This document shows, in pieces, positions 1 through 10,137 of a stretch of 64,000 bases of DNA. The notes beneath the pieces were generated by a model. The model did no database searches. It saw only the letters and a list, made by a program, of their open reading frames with translations, and had not been told where the DNA came from. A program made the position numbers and the translations under genes. The stretch spans positions 744,001 to 808,000 of the forward strand of contig JARLGW010000001.1 in NCBI GenBank assembly GCA_031292565.1, given 5' to 3'. Position 1 is the first letter of the stretch. Every line of letters begins with the position of its first letter. Origin of the DNA: Paludibacteraceae bacterium. Lineage in GTDB: Bacteria > Bacteroidota > Bacteroidia > Bacteroidales > Paludibacteraceae.

Positions 1-66
1 ATCATTGCCAAGTAAAAATAGTTGACAGAACAAAAGCATTATTACTATGGCACAATTTCTTTTCAT
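1..66 (-). CDS. N-terminal fragment of a probable secreted protein
   Basis: Reading leftward from an ATG at 66, the frame stays open to the window edge and gives 22 residues, MKRNCAIVIMLLFCQLFLLG and two more. This has the basic start and hydrophobic core of a signal peptide. The rest of the gene lies outside the window, so no function can be given. It could also be a chance open frame, because only 66 bases are visible. Its orientation matches the next gene on the same strand, 56 bases upstream. Confidence 0.45.
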   Translation of the reverse strand, partial: MKRNCAIVIMLLFCQLFLLGND

Positions 67-122
67 AACGTTTTTTAAAAATTTTAAGCCACCAAGTTTA
101 AGCAGTTGTACTAAAATAACAG

Positions 123-749
123 CTAACTTTCATCCAAATCGTTCGTGCTTTTAAGTACCGGTAGCCCTATTTGGAATTTCACAGCAATAATACGTGTAAT
201 GATAACGCTACTGGCTGATAATATTTCAGCCACGGTAACATCTACCTTCCACAAATCGCAAAGCCAATATACCAGTCCGCCGATAACACAAGCCATCGCG
301 TATATCTCTTTTCGGAATATAAGCGGAATTTCGGTGATAAGAATATCACGCATAATACCACCCGCGGCTCCGGTAATGGTACCCATAACAATAGCTACCC
401 AGTAAGGGAAACCGTTGTTGATTGTTTTTTCAAACCCGACTACAACAAATAAGCCTAACCCAATGGTGTCAAAAAGGAAAAATGTATTTGCAAACTTCGT
501 CAGATGATTTCCCGAAACCACGACAAAAAACAGTGCTACGGCAGTCCAAATCAAGTAACTGCTATTCAGCATCCAAAAAGGCGTTACCCCTAGCAGCACA
601 TCCCTGATGGTTCCACCACCTATGGCAGTGACTAACCCCACCACGTAAGCTCCAAACCAGTCGAACCGCTTTAATGATGCCAGCCTGATGCCACTAATGG
701 CAAAGGCAAAAGTTCCAACATATTCTATTATGTCTAAAAAATTTATCAT
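123..749 (-). CDS. TRIC/UPF0126 family membrane channel protein
   Basis: A 208-residue integral membrane protein of the bacterial trimeric intracellular cation (TRIC) channel family, formerly UPF0126 (YicG-like). The two-fold repeat typical of the family is visible: GGGTIRDVLLG in the first half and AAGGIMRDILI in the second, each preceded and followed by hydrophobic helices (about seven in all). The length is normal. I chose the ATG at 749, which gives MINFLDIIEYVGTFAFAISG. The open frame continues upstream to 896, but that extension runs through the tRNA-Ser gene and its terminator and cannot be protein. Bacterial homologues conduct monovalent cations. The physiological role here is unknown. 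Confidence 0.85.
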   Translation of the reverse strand: MINFLDIIEYVGTFAFAISGIRLASLKRFDWFGAYVVGLVTAIGGGTIRDVLLGVTPFWMLNSSYLIWTAVALFFVVVSGNHLTKFANTFFLFDTIGLGLFVVVGFEKTINNGFPYWVAIVMGTITGAAGGIMRDILITEIPLIFRKEIYAMACVIGGLVYWLCDLWKVDVTVAEILSASSVIITRIIAVKFQIGLPVLKSTNDLDES

Positions 750-782
750 GAATAAATTAAGGTGTGTGTAGATTGGTTTTAA

Positions 783-820
783 TAAAAAAAGGCTTACAAC
801 CATTTGATTGCAAGCCTTTT
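783..820 (-). terminator. Rho-independent terminator after tRNA-Ser
   Basis: Arms 787-799 and 808-820 form a 13-bp stem with one G-U pair and an 8-base loop. On the minus strand the stem is followed by a T-rich run. It lies directly after the CCA end of the tRNA gene. Confidence 0.8.
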
Positions 821-910
<90 letters not shown>

Positions 911-1011
911 GGTTCTGAATAACGGATGTGGCTATCTCGTTTCCGGCTGCAAATATAGAAAAGAGTTTGGAACTTTCAAAAAATAGCCTCTTTATTTTAA
1001 AAACTAATAAT

Positions 1012-1019
1012 TACTTTTG
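1012..1019 (+). promoter_or_regulatory. Bacteroidota -7 element for mltG
   Basis: TACTTTTG matches the Bacteroidota primary sigma factor element TAnnTTTG. Transcription would start near 1026, about 40 bases before the mltG ATG. No clear TTTG -33 element is seen. Confidence 0.5.
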
Positions 1020-1063
1020 TACCCGATTTCATTCACTTTTACTCACTAAACTGTTGATTTATT

Positions 1064-2089
1064 ATGTTTAAAAAATCTTTTTTAAAAATCGTAATAGCTG
1101 CCGGTATTGTTATTTTCCTAACCGGATTAACCTTTATTTTACCCAATGTAAACTCAAACAAAGGGAAAACAGAATATTTATTAATCAGAAAAAACACAAA
1201 ATTTGAAGATATTATTGATTCTTTAAAGAACAAAAGCTCTTTTATCAGCACACTCACATTCTCTATTGATGCCAAGCTGACCGGTTATCCACACAAAATA
1301 AAAGAAGGTAGATACGAATTGAAAGCCGGCATGAGCAATATACGGTTGCTTAACAATTTGAGCAAAGGCCGCCAAAAACCCGTGAACCTTACTTTTAATA
1401 ATATTAGAACCGAGGAACAGCTATGCGCCCGACTTGCCAACCAGCTAATGGTTGATTCAACCACATTGCATAAATTATTGTCCGACAGCACACTGCTGCA
1501 ATCATACGGATTGACTGAGAACACAGTTATCTGCCTCTTTATTCCTAACACGTACGAAGTGTATTGGAATATCTCCCCTAAAAAATTAATTAAAAAAATT
1601 CACACAGAATACCTCCGGTTTTGGGATAGCAGCCGATTGGCAAAAGCCCAAAAGATGAATCTAAGGCCTTATCAAATAAGCACACTCGCATCTATCGTGG
1701 AAGAAGAAAGCAACATGAAAAGCGAGAAGCCGATGATTGCAGGGCTTTATTTGAACCGACTGCATGCTGACATGCCCCTGCAGGCGGATCCAACTATAAA
1801 ATTCGCCTTGAAAGATTTTAGCATTAAGCGTGTGTTGTTCAAACACATTCAAGATAGCAAAAACTCACCTTATAACACGTATATAAACAAAGGGTTGCCT
1901 CCAGGCCCTATACGCGTACCGAGCATTGAAAGCATGGATGCTGTGCTAAACTACAAGGTTCACCCTTACTTTTTCATGTGCGCCAAAGGAAGTGGCGGAA
2001 AAGGACACGATTTTGCACGAACATTTAAAGAGCATCTTCAAAATGCAGCTCGCTATAGAAACGAGATGGATAAACTGGGCATTAAATAA
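1064..2089 (+). CDS. mltG: Endolytic murein transglycosylase MltG
   Basis: A 341-residue inner-membrane lytic transglycosylase of the YceG/MltG family. In other bacteria this enzyme cuts nascent glycan strands and so sets peptidoglycan chain length. Residues 8-27 form a single transmembrane anchor. A LysM-like region (about 35-100) precedes the catalytic domain, where the family motif ASIVEEES carries the expected catalytic glutamate at about residue 213. Further family signatures follow, including QADPTIKFAL and NTYINKGLPPGPI. The length is normal. A TAnnTTTG promoter lies 45 bases upstream, and the next gene starts 77 bases downstream with its own promoter. Confidence 0.95.
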   Translation: MFKKSFLKIVIAAGIVIFLTGLTFILPNVNSNKGKTEYLLIRKNTKFEDIIDSLKNKSSFISTLTFSIDAKLTGYPHKIKEGRYELKAGMSNIRLLNNLSKGRQKPVNLTFNNIRTEEQLCARLANQLMVDSTTLHKLLSDSTLLQSYGLTENTVICLFIPNTYEVYWNISPKKLIKKIHTEYLRFWDSSRLAKAQKMNLRPYQISTLASIVEEESNMKSEKPMIAGLYLNRLHADMPLQADPTIKFALKDFSIKRVLFKHIQDSKNSPYNTYINKGLPPGPIRVPSIESMDAVLNYKVHPYFFMCAKGSGGKGHDFARTFKEHLQNAARYRNEMDKLGIK

Positions 2090-2116
2090 TTTAACGAAAT
2101 TCTTTTTTTTGGCGGG

Positions 2117-2145
2117 TTGAAAAAACAAAAAACCTTTTATATTTG
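2117..2145 (+). promoter_or_regulatory. Promoter for the GLPGLI-like gene
   Basis: TTG at 2117-2119 and TATATTTG at 2138-2145 are separated by 18 bases, close to the Bacteroidota consensus. The ATG follows at 2167. Confidence 0.5.
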
Positions 2146-2166
2146 TAAAAAAATCTTACTAACACT

Positions 2167-2916
2167 ATGAAGAGAACACTGTCTTTAGTCTGTTTAATGG
2201 CTATTTGCCTTGTTACATTAGCAAAAACGCCACCGAAAACAACTGAAGAAAACGACAAAAACGATAAGAGACCTATCTTTTCGGGCGTAATTTCATTCTA
2301 TGGAAAAGTGACACGCATACCCGATAAATCGAAAACAAAAGCCAAACTTGGCGACTTCGATTCTCTATTCAAGCTTTATTTGAACGCTAACTTTAGTAAA
2401 AGGGTTGAAACTTACGAAGGGTTATCTATCACCATAACTGAAGGCATCAATCAGGACATCTATTACCAAACCATATCCAGCAAGCAAGGCAATATGCTGG
2501 TAGAAGCCACGCAACAGGAGCAAAAGGATTATCAACTTACCGCTAAAACCGTACGCTACGCTTCTATCAAAACAAGAGAAGTGGCAGGCAAAAAGAAAGT
2601 AAACGGATATAGTTGTAAAAAAGTAATTTGCGACATGGTTACCGAAGATAATATCCGCGTTCAGCTCATTGCATGGTACTGTCCCGATTTATACATTCCG
2701 GGTTATGTAGTACCATTTTTCCCCGATTTAAAAGGGCTTCCTTTAATCTATGATAATTATAACGGAGAGCATGTGGTAACCTACAATGCCACGGATATAA
2801 AAAAGCAAGATGTAAGCAACAATTTCTTTAGCAAGCCATCGGGAGTAGAACCTATGACCATGACCCAGTACTTGCGAAAAATGCAAGAAGCTCCAGCGGA
2901 AGGCTCTCAGGAATAA
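2167..2916 (+). CDS. Secreted GLPGLI-like protein
   Basis: A 249-residue protein with an N-terminal signal peptide (MKRTLSLVCLMAICLVTLAK), so it is exported, probably to the periplasm. The layout resembles the GLPGLI/DUF4412 group of Bacteroidota secreted proteins: beta-rich, with K-x-x-x-G-Y-x-C-K-K at about 143-151 and a late GLPLIYD segment. Two cysteines may form a disulfide. The biochemical role of that group is unknown to me. The stop codon lies 2 bases from the end of the convergent murB gene, with no visible terminator between them. Confidence 0.6.
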   Translation: MKRTLSLVCLMAICLVTLAKTPPKTTEENDKNDKRPIFSGVISFYGKVTRIPDKSKTKAKLGDFDSLFKLYLNANFSKRVETYEGLSITITEGINQDIYYQTISSKQGNMLVEATQQEQKDYQLTAKTVRYASIKTREVAGKKKVNGYSCKKVICDMVTEDNIRVQLIAWYCPDLYIPGYVVPFFPDLKGLPLIYDNYNGEHVVTYNATDIKKQDVSNNFFSKPSGVEPMTMTQYLRKMQEAPAEGSQE

Positions 2917-2918
2917 GC

Positions 2919-3923
2919 TTATAGAAAAATAACTTCTGGATAAATTTTAATATTAAACTTGGCTTCTACCGAGGAGCGAATTTGGTTGGACAATTTAACC
3001 ACCTCATCTCCCGTTGCATTTCCTTTATTTATCAGCACCAAAGGTTGTTTGTCGTGTACCCCCACGTTGCCACACGATTTACCTTTCCAGCCCGATTGCT
3101 CTATCAGCCAGGCCGCCGGAATTTTAACCTCCTGCTCGGATACCGTGTAATGAGGAATGGTTGGGTATTGGGTTGCCAACTGTTCAAACTGCATTTTTGA
3201 CACAACCGGATTTTTAAAGAAGCTTCCCGCGTTACCCATCACCACGGGGTCGGGCAATTTGCTTTCTCGAATGGAGATAATAGCCCTGCGAATGGTTTGT
3301 AGGTTAATGGTTTCGTATTTTTTAAGCTCCTCCTTTATGGTGCCATATTCCAATTTGAACTCCGGTTTCTTGGATAAACGGAAGTTCACGTAGGTAACAA
3401 TTATTTTTTCATCCAAATGTTTAAACGCGCTATCGCGGTAGCCAAACTTGCAATCAGCATTAGTAAAACTCACGGGTGAATTTGAACCAAAGCTTACCCC
3501 GTCTACTTTGCATACCACATCTTTAGCCTCAACACCGTAGGCTCCGATATTTTGAACAGGCGAAGCACCTACCGTTCCGGGTATGAGCGACAGGTTCTCC
3601 ACGCCACCCCAGCCTTTTTCCACGCAATAAGCCACGAAATCGTCCCACACCACACCGGCTCCCGCACGCACTAACACACAATCATTATGCTCCTCAACGG
3701 GTTCAATATCTTTTATTTGAGAATGTAGCATAACCCCCTCGTAATCGTGGGTAAACAACAAATTACTGCCAGCACCTAAGGAAAAAACAGGTTGCGCTGG
3801 TAAGCCCCCGGCCAACAAATCGTGTAATTCCTTTTCCGTTTGGTACTCGATAAAATATCGAGTGGAAACATCTATACCAAAGGTATTATATTGCTTTAGT
3901 GAAAAATTCTCGTTAATTTGCAT
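2919..3923 (-). CDS. murB: UDP-N-acetylenolpyruvoylglucosamine reductase MurB
   Basis: A cytoplasmic FAD enzyme that reduces UDP-GlcNAc-enolpyruvate to UDP-MurNAc in peptidoglycan synthesis. The protein has 334 residues from the chosen ATG. It has the FAD-binding motifs GAGSNLLF and LIPGTVGASPVQNIGAYG, the type I tyrosine loop GYRDSAFK, the catalytic serine in AGSFFKNP, and the C-terminal glutamate in YPEVIFL. This is the E. coli-like (type I) form. The open frame reaches 3944, but the promoter element at 3942-3949 overlaps that position, which favours the start at 3923. Confidence 0.95.
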   Translation of the reverse strand: MQINENFSLKQYNTFGIDVSTRYFIEYQTEKELHDLLAGGLPAQPVFSLGAGSNLLFTHDYEGVMLHSQIKDIEPVEEHNDCVLVRAGAGVVWDDFVAYCVEKGWGGVENLSLIPGTVGASPVQNIGAYGVEAKDVVCKVDGVSFGSNSPVSFTNADCKFGYRDSAFKHLDEKIIVTYVNFRLSKKPEFKLEYGTIKEELKKYETINLQTIRRAIISIRESKLPDPVVMGNAGSFFKNPVVSKMQFEQLATQYPTIPHYTVSEQEVKIPAAWLIEQSGWKGKSCGNVGVHDKQPLVLINKGNATGDEVVKLSNQIRSSVEAKFNIKIYPEVIFL

Positions 3924-3941
3924 GCTGTAATTTTTGAGCAC

Positions 3942-3949
3942 CAAAGATA
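3942..3949 (-). promoter_or_regulatory. -7 element for murB
   Basis: TATCTTTG on the minus strand matches TAnnTTTG exactly. The predicted RNA start is near 3936, leaving a leader of only about a dozen bases. This helps to decide the murB start codon. Confidence 0.5.
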
Positions 3950-4056
3950 AGGAAACCTAAGCAGATGATAAACCTGCCTCAAGCAATTTTCTTTTTTTCA
4001 AATGAAAACAAGACTTAAATATTCGAGATAAATACAAATAGGCTCCGCAAAAATAC

Positions 4057-4064
4057 TATTTTTG
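4057..4064 (+). promoter_or_regulatory. -7 element for the glycan gene cluster
   Basis: TATTTTTG, 41 bases before the ATG of the deacetylase gene. No good -33 box is seen. Confidence 0.4.
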
Positions 4065-4105
4065 CATAGGAGAACAGAAATTGCTTTCGATACTAAAGCC
4101 CATCA

Positions 4106-5416
4106 ATGGAAGAACTTATTCGTTACTTAATTAATTTTTTAATTGACAGTCCGTTGCATTCGAACTTAAGTTCTACTATCGGCTACACGCGGGACACAAC
4201 ACTATTTTCAAGCTACAAAATTGTAATCATCCCTTCCCCTTTTTTCAACAACGATATATACGGGAAATCAGAATCCTTACCAACCCTACCATTAAAAAAA
4301 ATAGATGATACTCCTATATTATATGGTGAACCCACCTTTGAAAATATAGAAGGTACCCTGGTGGTACATGCCGACCTGCTAGCTTCGGCTTATTTCATGC
4401 TTACACGCTATGAAGAATGGATTCGTACCGATTGCCGGGATATACATGGTCGGTTTCCGGGAAAAGAATCCATTGCATACAAGGAAAATTTTATTCATCG
4501 ACCTATCGTGGACGAGTATGGAAAGCTGCTGCGGAAATGGCTTCGGGAAAAAGGCGTTGCTATTGACGAGCCCGAACCTCAAATAGCGAAAATATACCTC
4601 ACGCATGATGTGGATCAACCTTGCCTGCACAGAACTTGGCGCGGACTGGCAGGAGCCTGTCGACGTAGCTTGAAAAACAGAAATACCGAATTTATTACAG
4701 CCATTAAAACATTTTTGGGAGATGTTTACTCCGACAAATTATTCACATTCCCCTGGATATTTGAACACGATAAAGATTTCCGACAAAAAACCGCCATCCC
4801 TACCGAAGCTATTTTCTTTTTCAAATCAGCTAAAATAGGATCGGAACAAGATAATCCCTGTTACAGTTTGGTTTCCGACGACATTCAACTCCTGTTTCGT
4901 CTCTGCAAAAAAGAAGATAGCATTATAGGGCTGCACAACAGCTATTTATCTGGCAAGAAGCACTCTTTAGTGTTGCTAGAAAAGAAGCTGCTGGAGCAAT
5001 ATTCAGGACAAACTATCCGTTATAACAGATACCATTATCTTCGATCAATGAACCCAATGGACATGGAATATTTGGTCGAAGCAAATTTAACCGACGACTT
5101 TACCCTAGGCTATGCAGATGTTGCAGGTTTCCGTTTAGGAACATGCAAAGCCGTGAATTGGATTAATCCGGCCACCAAAAAGATTTCCAATTTACATCTA
5201 CATCCACTTACTATCATGGACGTGAGCCTGTCGGCTGAACGGTATATGAATTTGAATCAGGAGGATGCCTTTACTTACGCCACCAAACTGATAGACAGAG
5301 TAAAGGAGCATCATGGGGAATTGGTTCTGCTTTGGCATAACACATCATTAGCCGGAGAGCCTAGAATTAATCAAAAGAAACTGTACACCGACCTATTGAA
5401 ATACATTAATGCCTAA
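4106..5416 (+). CDS. Polysaccharide deacetylase family protein
   Basis: A 436-residue protein without a signal peptide. The N-terminal part (about 85-150, with ASAYFMLTRYEEW) looks like the DUF7033 domain found in Bacteroidota deacetylase-like proteins. The C-terminal part carries THDVDQ at 166-171, the metal-binding start of the NodB-type deacetylase fold, and ends with a conserved LLWHNT segment. Such proteins are usually encoded with cell-surface glycan genes, as here: the next gene overlaps by 8 bases and a second glycosyltransferase follows. The substrate is unknown. It is probably a lipopolysaccharide or capsule sugar. Confidence 0.75.
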   Translation: MEELIRYLINFLIDSPLHSNLSSTIGYTRDTTLFSSYKIVIIPSPFFNNDIYGKSESLPTLPLKKIDDTPILYGEPTFENIEGTLVVHADLLASAYFMLTRYEEWIRTDCRDIHGRFPGKESIAYKENFIHRPIVDEYGKLLRKWLREKGVAIDEPEPQIAKIYLTHDVDQPCLHRTWRGLAGACRRSLKNRNTEFITAIKTFLGDVYSDKLFTFPWIFEHDKDFRQKTAIPTEAIFFFKSAKIGSEQDNPCYSLVSDDIQLLFRLCKKEDSIIGLHNSYLSGKKHSLVLLEKKLLEQYSGQTIRYNRYHYLRSMNPMDMEYLVEANLTDDFTLGYADVAGFRLGTCKAVNWINPATKKISNLHLHPLTIMDVSLSAERYMNLNQEDAFTYATKLIDRVKEHHGELVLLWHNTSLAGEPRINQKKLYTDLLKYINA

Positions 5417-6509
5417 AACCAAAATTATTATATCCGTTACAAGCGACTTATGTACCGACCAACGCGTGCAAAAAGTTAGCCTAAGCCTTTATGAAGCCGG
5501 ATACGATATTCTTTTACTGGGAAGACAACTAAGAAAAAGCAGGTCGTTCGACTCCGTGTATCCATTCAAACGATTTCGCTTGATTTTTGAAAAAGGCTTT
5601 TTGTTTTATGCCGAATTTAATATCAGGTTGTTCTTCTTTCTGTTGTTTAAACGAGTAGATATAATGCTTTCCAACGACACTGATACGTTGATACCTAATT
5701 TTTTAATAGCTAAAATCCGCCGAAAGAAATTAGTATTTGATGCACACGAGTTATTCCCGGAAGTGCCGGAAGTTACAGACAGAAAACCGGTTAAAGCTGT
5801 ATGGACTGGCGTTGAAAACATAATTTTTCCACATCTGAAAAATTGTTATACCGTGTGTCAATCTATAGCCGATTATTATAACAAACGCTATGGCATCAAC
5901 ATGGAGGTAATACACAATTTTTCATATATCGAAAGAGAAAAGCTCACACCAAAATTAAATTTTAAAGACAAAAAAATAATATTGTACCAAGGGGCGGTAA
6001 ACGTGGGTAGAGGCATTGAGTGGGTTATTGATGCCATGCCTTTCATTGAAAATGCAATACTGGTAATTATCGGAAAAGGAGATATTTATTCACAATTAAA
6101 GCTTAAGGTCAATGAGATGAATTTAAACAATAAAGTTATCTTTGTAGGCAAAGTTCATCCAACCGAACTGCCTGCATATACCTGCTCGGCAAATATCGGT
6201 TTGTGCTTACTTGAACCCAAAGGGCTTAGTTATTATTATTCTCTTCCGAATAGGATTTTCGACTTTATGGCAGCAGGAGTACCTGTGCTTGCCACCGATT
6301 TCCCGGAAATTGCAAATGTGGTGAAAACGCATCGCACGGGAAAAGTTATATCGCACTACGAACCGACATATTTGGTAGAAACAATTCAAAATATGTTTGT
6401 CGAATGGAATGAAAAAGAGAAAGAAAGAATAAAAGACCTTAGCAAAAATTTCTGTTGGGAAAAAGAAGAGAAAAAACTCATCTCCATTTTCCAACAAAGC
6501 AAAAAATAA
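5409..6509 (+). CDS. Glycosyltransferase, GT4-like (GT-B fold)
   Basis: A 366-residue cytoplasmic or membrane-associated glycosyltransferase. The N-terminal Rossmann-like half starts KIIISVTSDLCTDQRVQKVS. The C-terminal donor-binding half has LYQGAVNVGRGIEWVI at about 197-212 and the GT4-style AAGVPVLATDFPEI near 290. It overlaps the deacetylase gene by 8 bases and precedes a GT2 gene by 4 bases, so the three are probably one operon for a surface glycan. Donor and acceptor cannot be told. Base composition is more AT-rich than in the flanking housekeeping genes. Confidence 0.8.
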   Translation: MPKTKIIISVTSDLCTDQRVQKVSLSLYEAGYDILLLGRQLRKSRSFDSVYPFKRFRLIFEKGFLFYAEFNIRLFFFLLFKRVDIMLSNDTDTLIPNFLIAKIRRKKLVFDAHELFPEVPEVTDRKPVKAVWTGVENIIFPHLKNCYTVCQSIADYYNKRYGINMEVIHNFSYIEREKLTPKLNFKDKKIILYQGAVNVGRGIEWVIDAMPFIENAILVIIGKGDIYSQLKLKVNEMNLNNKVIFVGKVHPTELPAYTCSANIGLCLLEPKGLSYYYSLPNRIFDFMAAGVPVLATDFPEIANVVKTHRTGKVISHYEPTYLVETIQNMFVEWNEKEKERIKDLSKNFCWEKEEKKLISIFQQSKK

Positions 6510-6513
6510 GTGA

Positions 6514-7422
6514 ATGCTATCTATTCTAATACCAATATATAATTATAATTGCCTGGAACTTGTAAAATCGCTTAATAAACAAGCTTTAGAACTTGATATT
6601 AAGTACGAAATTTTGGCTATAGACGATTGTTCTAGTATATCATTTCCCGACAACAGAGAAATCAACTTGTTAGACAATTGTACATACACAGAATTAGATA
6701 AAAACATTGGGCGATCATGCATACGCAACCGATTAGCCGATATGGCTCAATACAACAACCTGCTTTTTATCGATTGCGACTCTAAAATTGTCTCTGAGTA
6801 TTTTTTGCAACGCTATTTAAGCTTTGTCAAAGAACAAAATATAGTAGTGTGTGGCGGGCGATTGTATGCAAGCGAACCTCCTTCGGACAAGAAGCTTTTT
6901 CTTCATTGGCTTTATGGTAGCAAACGAGAAGTAATTCCAGCCGCGAAACGCCAAAGAAATCCTTATCACTCATTTATGAGTAATAACTTCTTAATAAGCA
7001 AAATGCTTTTTAATCAAATTCGTTTCAATGAAAAAATTTCTACCTACGGACACGAAGATAGTTTATTCGGATACGAAATAAAAAAAAGGAATGCAACCAT
7101 TTATCATACCGACAACCCACTAATACATACAGGATTAGAAACAGCTAGTACTATTCTCAAAAAAGAAAGAGATAGTATTAAAAACCTGATTTTGATTAGT
7201 GAAAATTTTGTTGACAAAAAAGAACTTGCTAACGACATCAAACTACTTAAATATGCCTTGAAAATAGACAAATCACATTTAACGGGATTTTTAGTATTCA
7301 TTTTTAATTTATTCAACAATCTTATCTGTAAAAATATACAAAGCAATAGCCCTTCTTTGTTTTTATTGGATATATACAAGTTGGGCTATTTTTGCCAGCA
7401 ACAATCCGCTCAAAAAAGATGA
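6514..7422 (+). CDS. Glycosyltransferase family 2 protein
   Basis: A 302-residue GT-A glycosyltransferase. It begins MLSILIPIYNYN, the usual GT2 nucleotide-binding strand. It has a first acidic pair in AIDDCS at about 36-41, a DxD-like motif in LLFIDCDSKI, and a later GHEDSLFGYEIKKR segment typical of GT2 acceptor-side acidic residues. It is the last gene of the deacetylase-GT4-GT2 operon. The gene is markedly AT-rich, which may reflect horizontal acquisition of surface-glycan genes. Substrate unknown. Confidence 0.8.
   Translation: MLSILIPIYNYNCLELVKSLNKQALELDIKYEILAIDDCSSISFPDNREINLLDNCTYTELDKNIGRSCIRNRLADMAQYNNLLFIDCDSKIVSEYFLQRYLSFVKEQNIVVCGGRLYASEPPSDKKLFLHWLYGSKREVIPAAKRQRNPYHSFMSNNFLISKMLFNQIRFNEKISTYGHEDSLFGYEIKKRNATIYHTDNPLIHTGLETASTILKKERDSIKNLILISENFVDKKELANDIKLLKYALKIDKSHLTGFLVFIFNLFNNLICKNIQSNSPSLFLLDIYKLGYFCQQQSAQKR
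7366..7394 (+). promoter_or_regulatory. Candidate housekeeping promoter for groESL
   Basis: TTG at 7366-7368 and TATTTTTG at 7387-7394 are 18 bases apart. The pair lies inside the 3' end of the GT2 gene and would give a leader of about 160 bases before groES. It is an alternative to the -24/-12-like site further down. Confidence 0.35.
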
Positions 7423-7484
7423 CAAACTGTCAAGCATATTCTCTTTTTATCCTACAATCATGAAAGATTGGCAGCATTTCCCCT

Positions 7485-7500
7485 TTGGCACAAAATTCGC
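7485..7500 (+). promoter_or_regulatory. Sigma-54-like -24/-12 site upstream of groES
   Basis: TTGGCAC followed by AAAATTCGC keeps the invariant GG (7487-7488) and GC (7499-7500) with exactly 10 bases between them, as in sigma-54 promoters. The -12 block is TCGC instead of TTGC. The predicted start near 7512 leaves a leader of about 49 bases. This is a motif match only. Confidence 0.45.
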
Positions 7501-7560
7501 AAGAGATGTGGTATCAAAAATTAAATTTTAATTGTCTAACTTAAAATAAAAAGTAGAACT

Positions 7561-7830
7561 ATGAGTATTAAACCATTAGCAGACAGAGTATTGATTAAAC
7601 CTGCCGCAGCAGAAGAAAAAACAGCAAGCGGAATTATCATTCCTGATTCAGCAAAAGAAAAACCGTTGAAAGGCGAAGTTATTGCCGTGGGGAATGGCAC
7701 AAAAGACGAAGATATGGTAGTAAAAGCCGGAGATCATGTTCTTTACGGAAAATACGCGGGAACAGAATTGGAACTTGATGGCGAAAAATTCCTTATTATG
7801 AAACAAAGCGATATATTCGCTATTGTTTAA
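7561..7830 (+). CDS. groES: Co-chaperonin GroES
   Basis: An 89-residue 10-kDa chaperonin that caps GroEL. It has the N-terminal [12 protein letters not shown] strand, the mobile loop [18 protein letters not shown] and the [19 protein letters not shown] core. The length is standard. GroEL follows 88 bases downstream in the usual bicistronic arrangement. Two candidate promoters lie upstream. Confidence 0.98.
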   Translation: MSIKPLADRVLIKPAAAEEKTASGIIIPDSAKEKPLKGEVIAVGNGTKDEDMVVKAGDHVLYGKYAGTELELDGEKFLIMKQSDIFAIV

Positions 7831-7897
7831 AATGATTAATACAGCAACCCAACCCGTTCTTGTTTTAATCATTTCTCATTTTAATTATTAATTATAA

Positions 7898-9553
<1,656 letters not shown>

Positions 9554-9575
9554 TAATAAACGTTTAAACTTAAAT

Positions 9576-9611
9576 AAAAAACTCCGGTACGGTAATGTAT
9601 CGGAGTTTTTT
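9576..9611. terminator. Terminator between groEL and HU
   Basis: Arms at about 9576-9590 and 9597-9611 form a stem built on ACTCCG/CGGAGT, flanked by an A run and a T run, so it can work in both directions. It ends groESL and can also serve the convergent HU gene. Confidence 0.85.
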
Positions 9612-9638
9612 TATTAACTAATAATTTGGAGTAGAAAT

Positions 9639-9914
9639 TTATCTATTCACCGCCGCTCCTAGATCTTTACCTACAACAAATTTTGCCACTTTCTTTTCCG
9701 GGATTTTAATAGTTGCTTTCGTTGTAGGAATAATTCCTTCGCGAGCGGCTCTATTGGTAACTTTAAATGTACCAAAACCCACAATTTTTACATTTTGACC
9801 TGATGATAATTGCTCTGTAATTGTTGCCACTAAAGCATTTAACACTCTTTGAGTACTGCTTTTTGTTGAATTTGTTTTTCCTGCAACTGCTTCAATTAAA
9901 CCTAACTTGTTCAT
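9639..9914 (-). CDS. HU-family DNA-binding protein
   Basis: A 91-residue nucleoid protein of the HU/IHF family that bends DNA as a dimer. It has the N-terminal helical dimerisation part (MNKLGLIEAVAGKTNSTKSS), the conserved GFGTFKV turn, and the beta-arm segment with PTTKATIKIPEKKVAKF. The ATG at 9914 was preferred over the one at 9920 because the family usually starts MNK. A long leader of about 210 bases that can fold into a closed stem lies upstream. A second HU gene is at 38497 and is only moderately similar, so these are distinct paralogues. Confidence 0.93.
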   Translation of the reverse strand: MNKLGLIEAVAGKTNSTKSSTQRVLNALVATITEQLSSGQNVKIVGFGTFKVTNRAAREGIIPTTKATIKIPEKKVAKFVVGKDLGAAVNR

Positions 9915-9948
9915 AAACATTAATAATTTAAATGGTTAAAGAATTAAT

Positions 9949-10022
9949 GCATGGGGATCCGTTTTTTACCAGAACTGAGGCATCGCCAACACCCGCCAAA
10001 CAGATAAAAAACAGCCCCATGC
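9949..10022 (-). ncRNA. Predicted structured RNA element in the HU 5' leader
   Basis: On the minus strand GCATGGGG (10022-10015) pairs with CCCCATGC (9956-9949). After a small internal loop, GTTTTTTA/TAAAAAAC (9961-9968 with 10005-10012) pairs perfectly. The 36 bases inside can form a further CTG-GGC/GCC-CAG arm. The element lies between the predicted HU promoter and the HU start codon, 35 bases before it. I do not recognise it as a known riboswitch or leader class. Covariation in related genomes would decide whether it is a conserved RNA. Confidence 0.4.
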
Positions 10023-10137
10023 CTATAAGATAATAGACAAAGTTCTTTGTTAATATTATTCTGTTTGACTTCAAACTGGCGATTTTCAGCTCAGAACAAC
10101 ATAGAAACAAAATAACATTCGTATTTTTTTCCTATTA

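Noticed and set aside
9928-10110. 60-codon frame on the minus strand upstream of HU
   Set aside because: It runs through the foldable HU leader, has no recognisable motif and its codons look random. The region is better read as 5' leader RNA.
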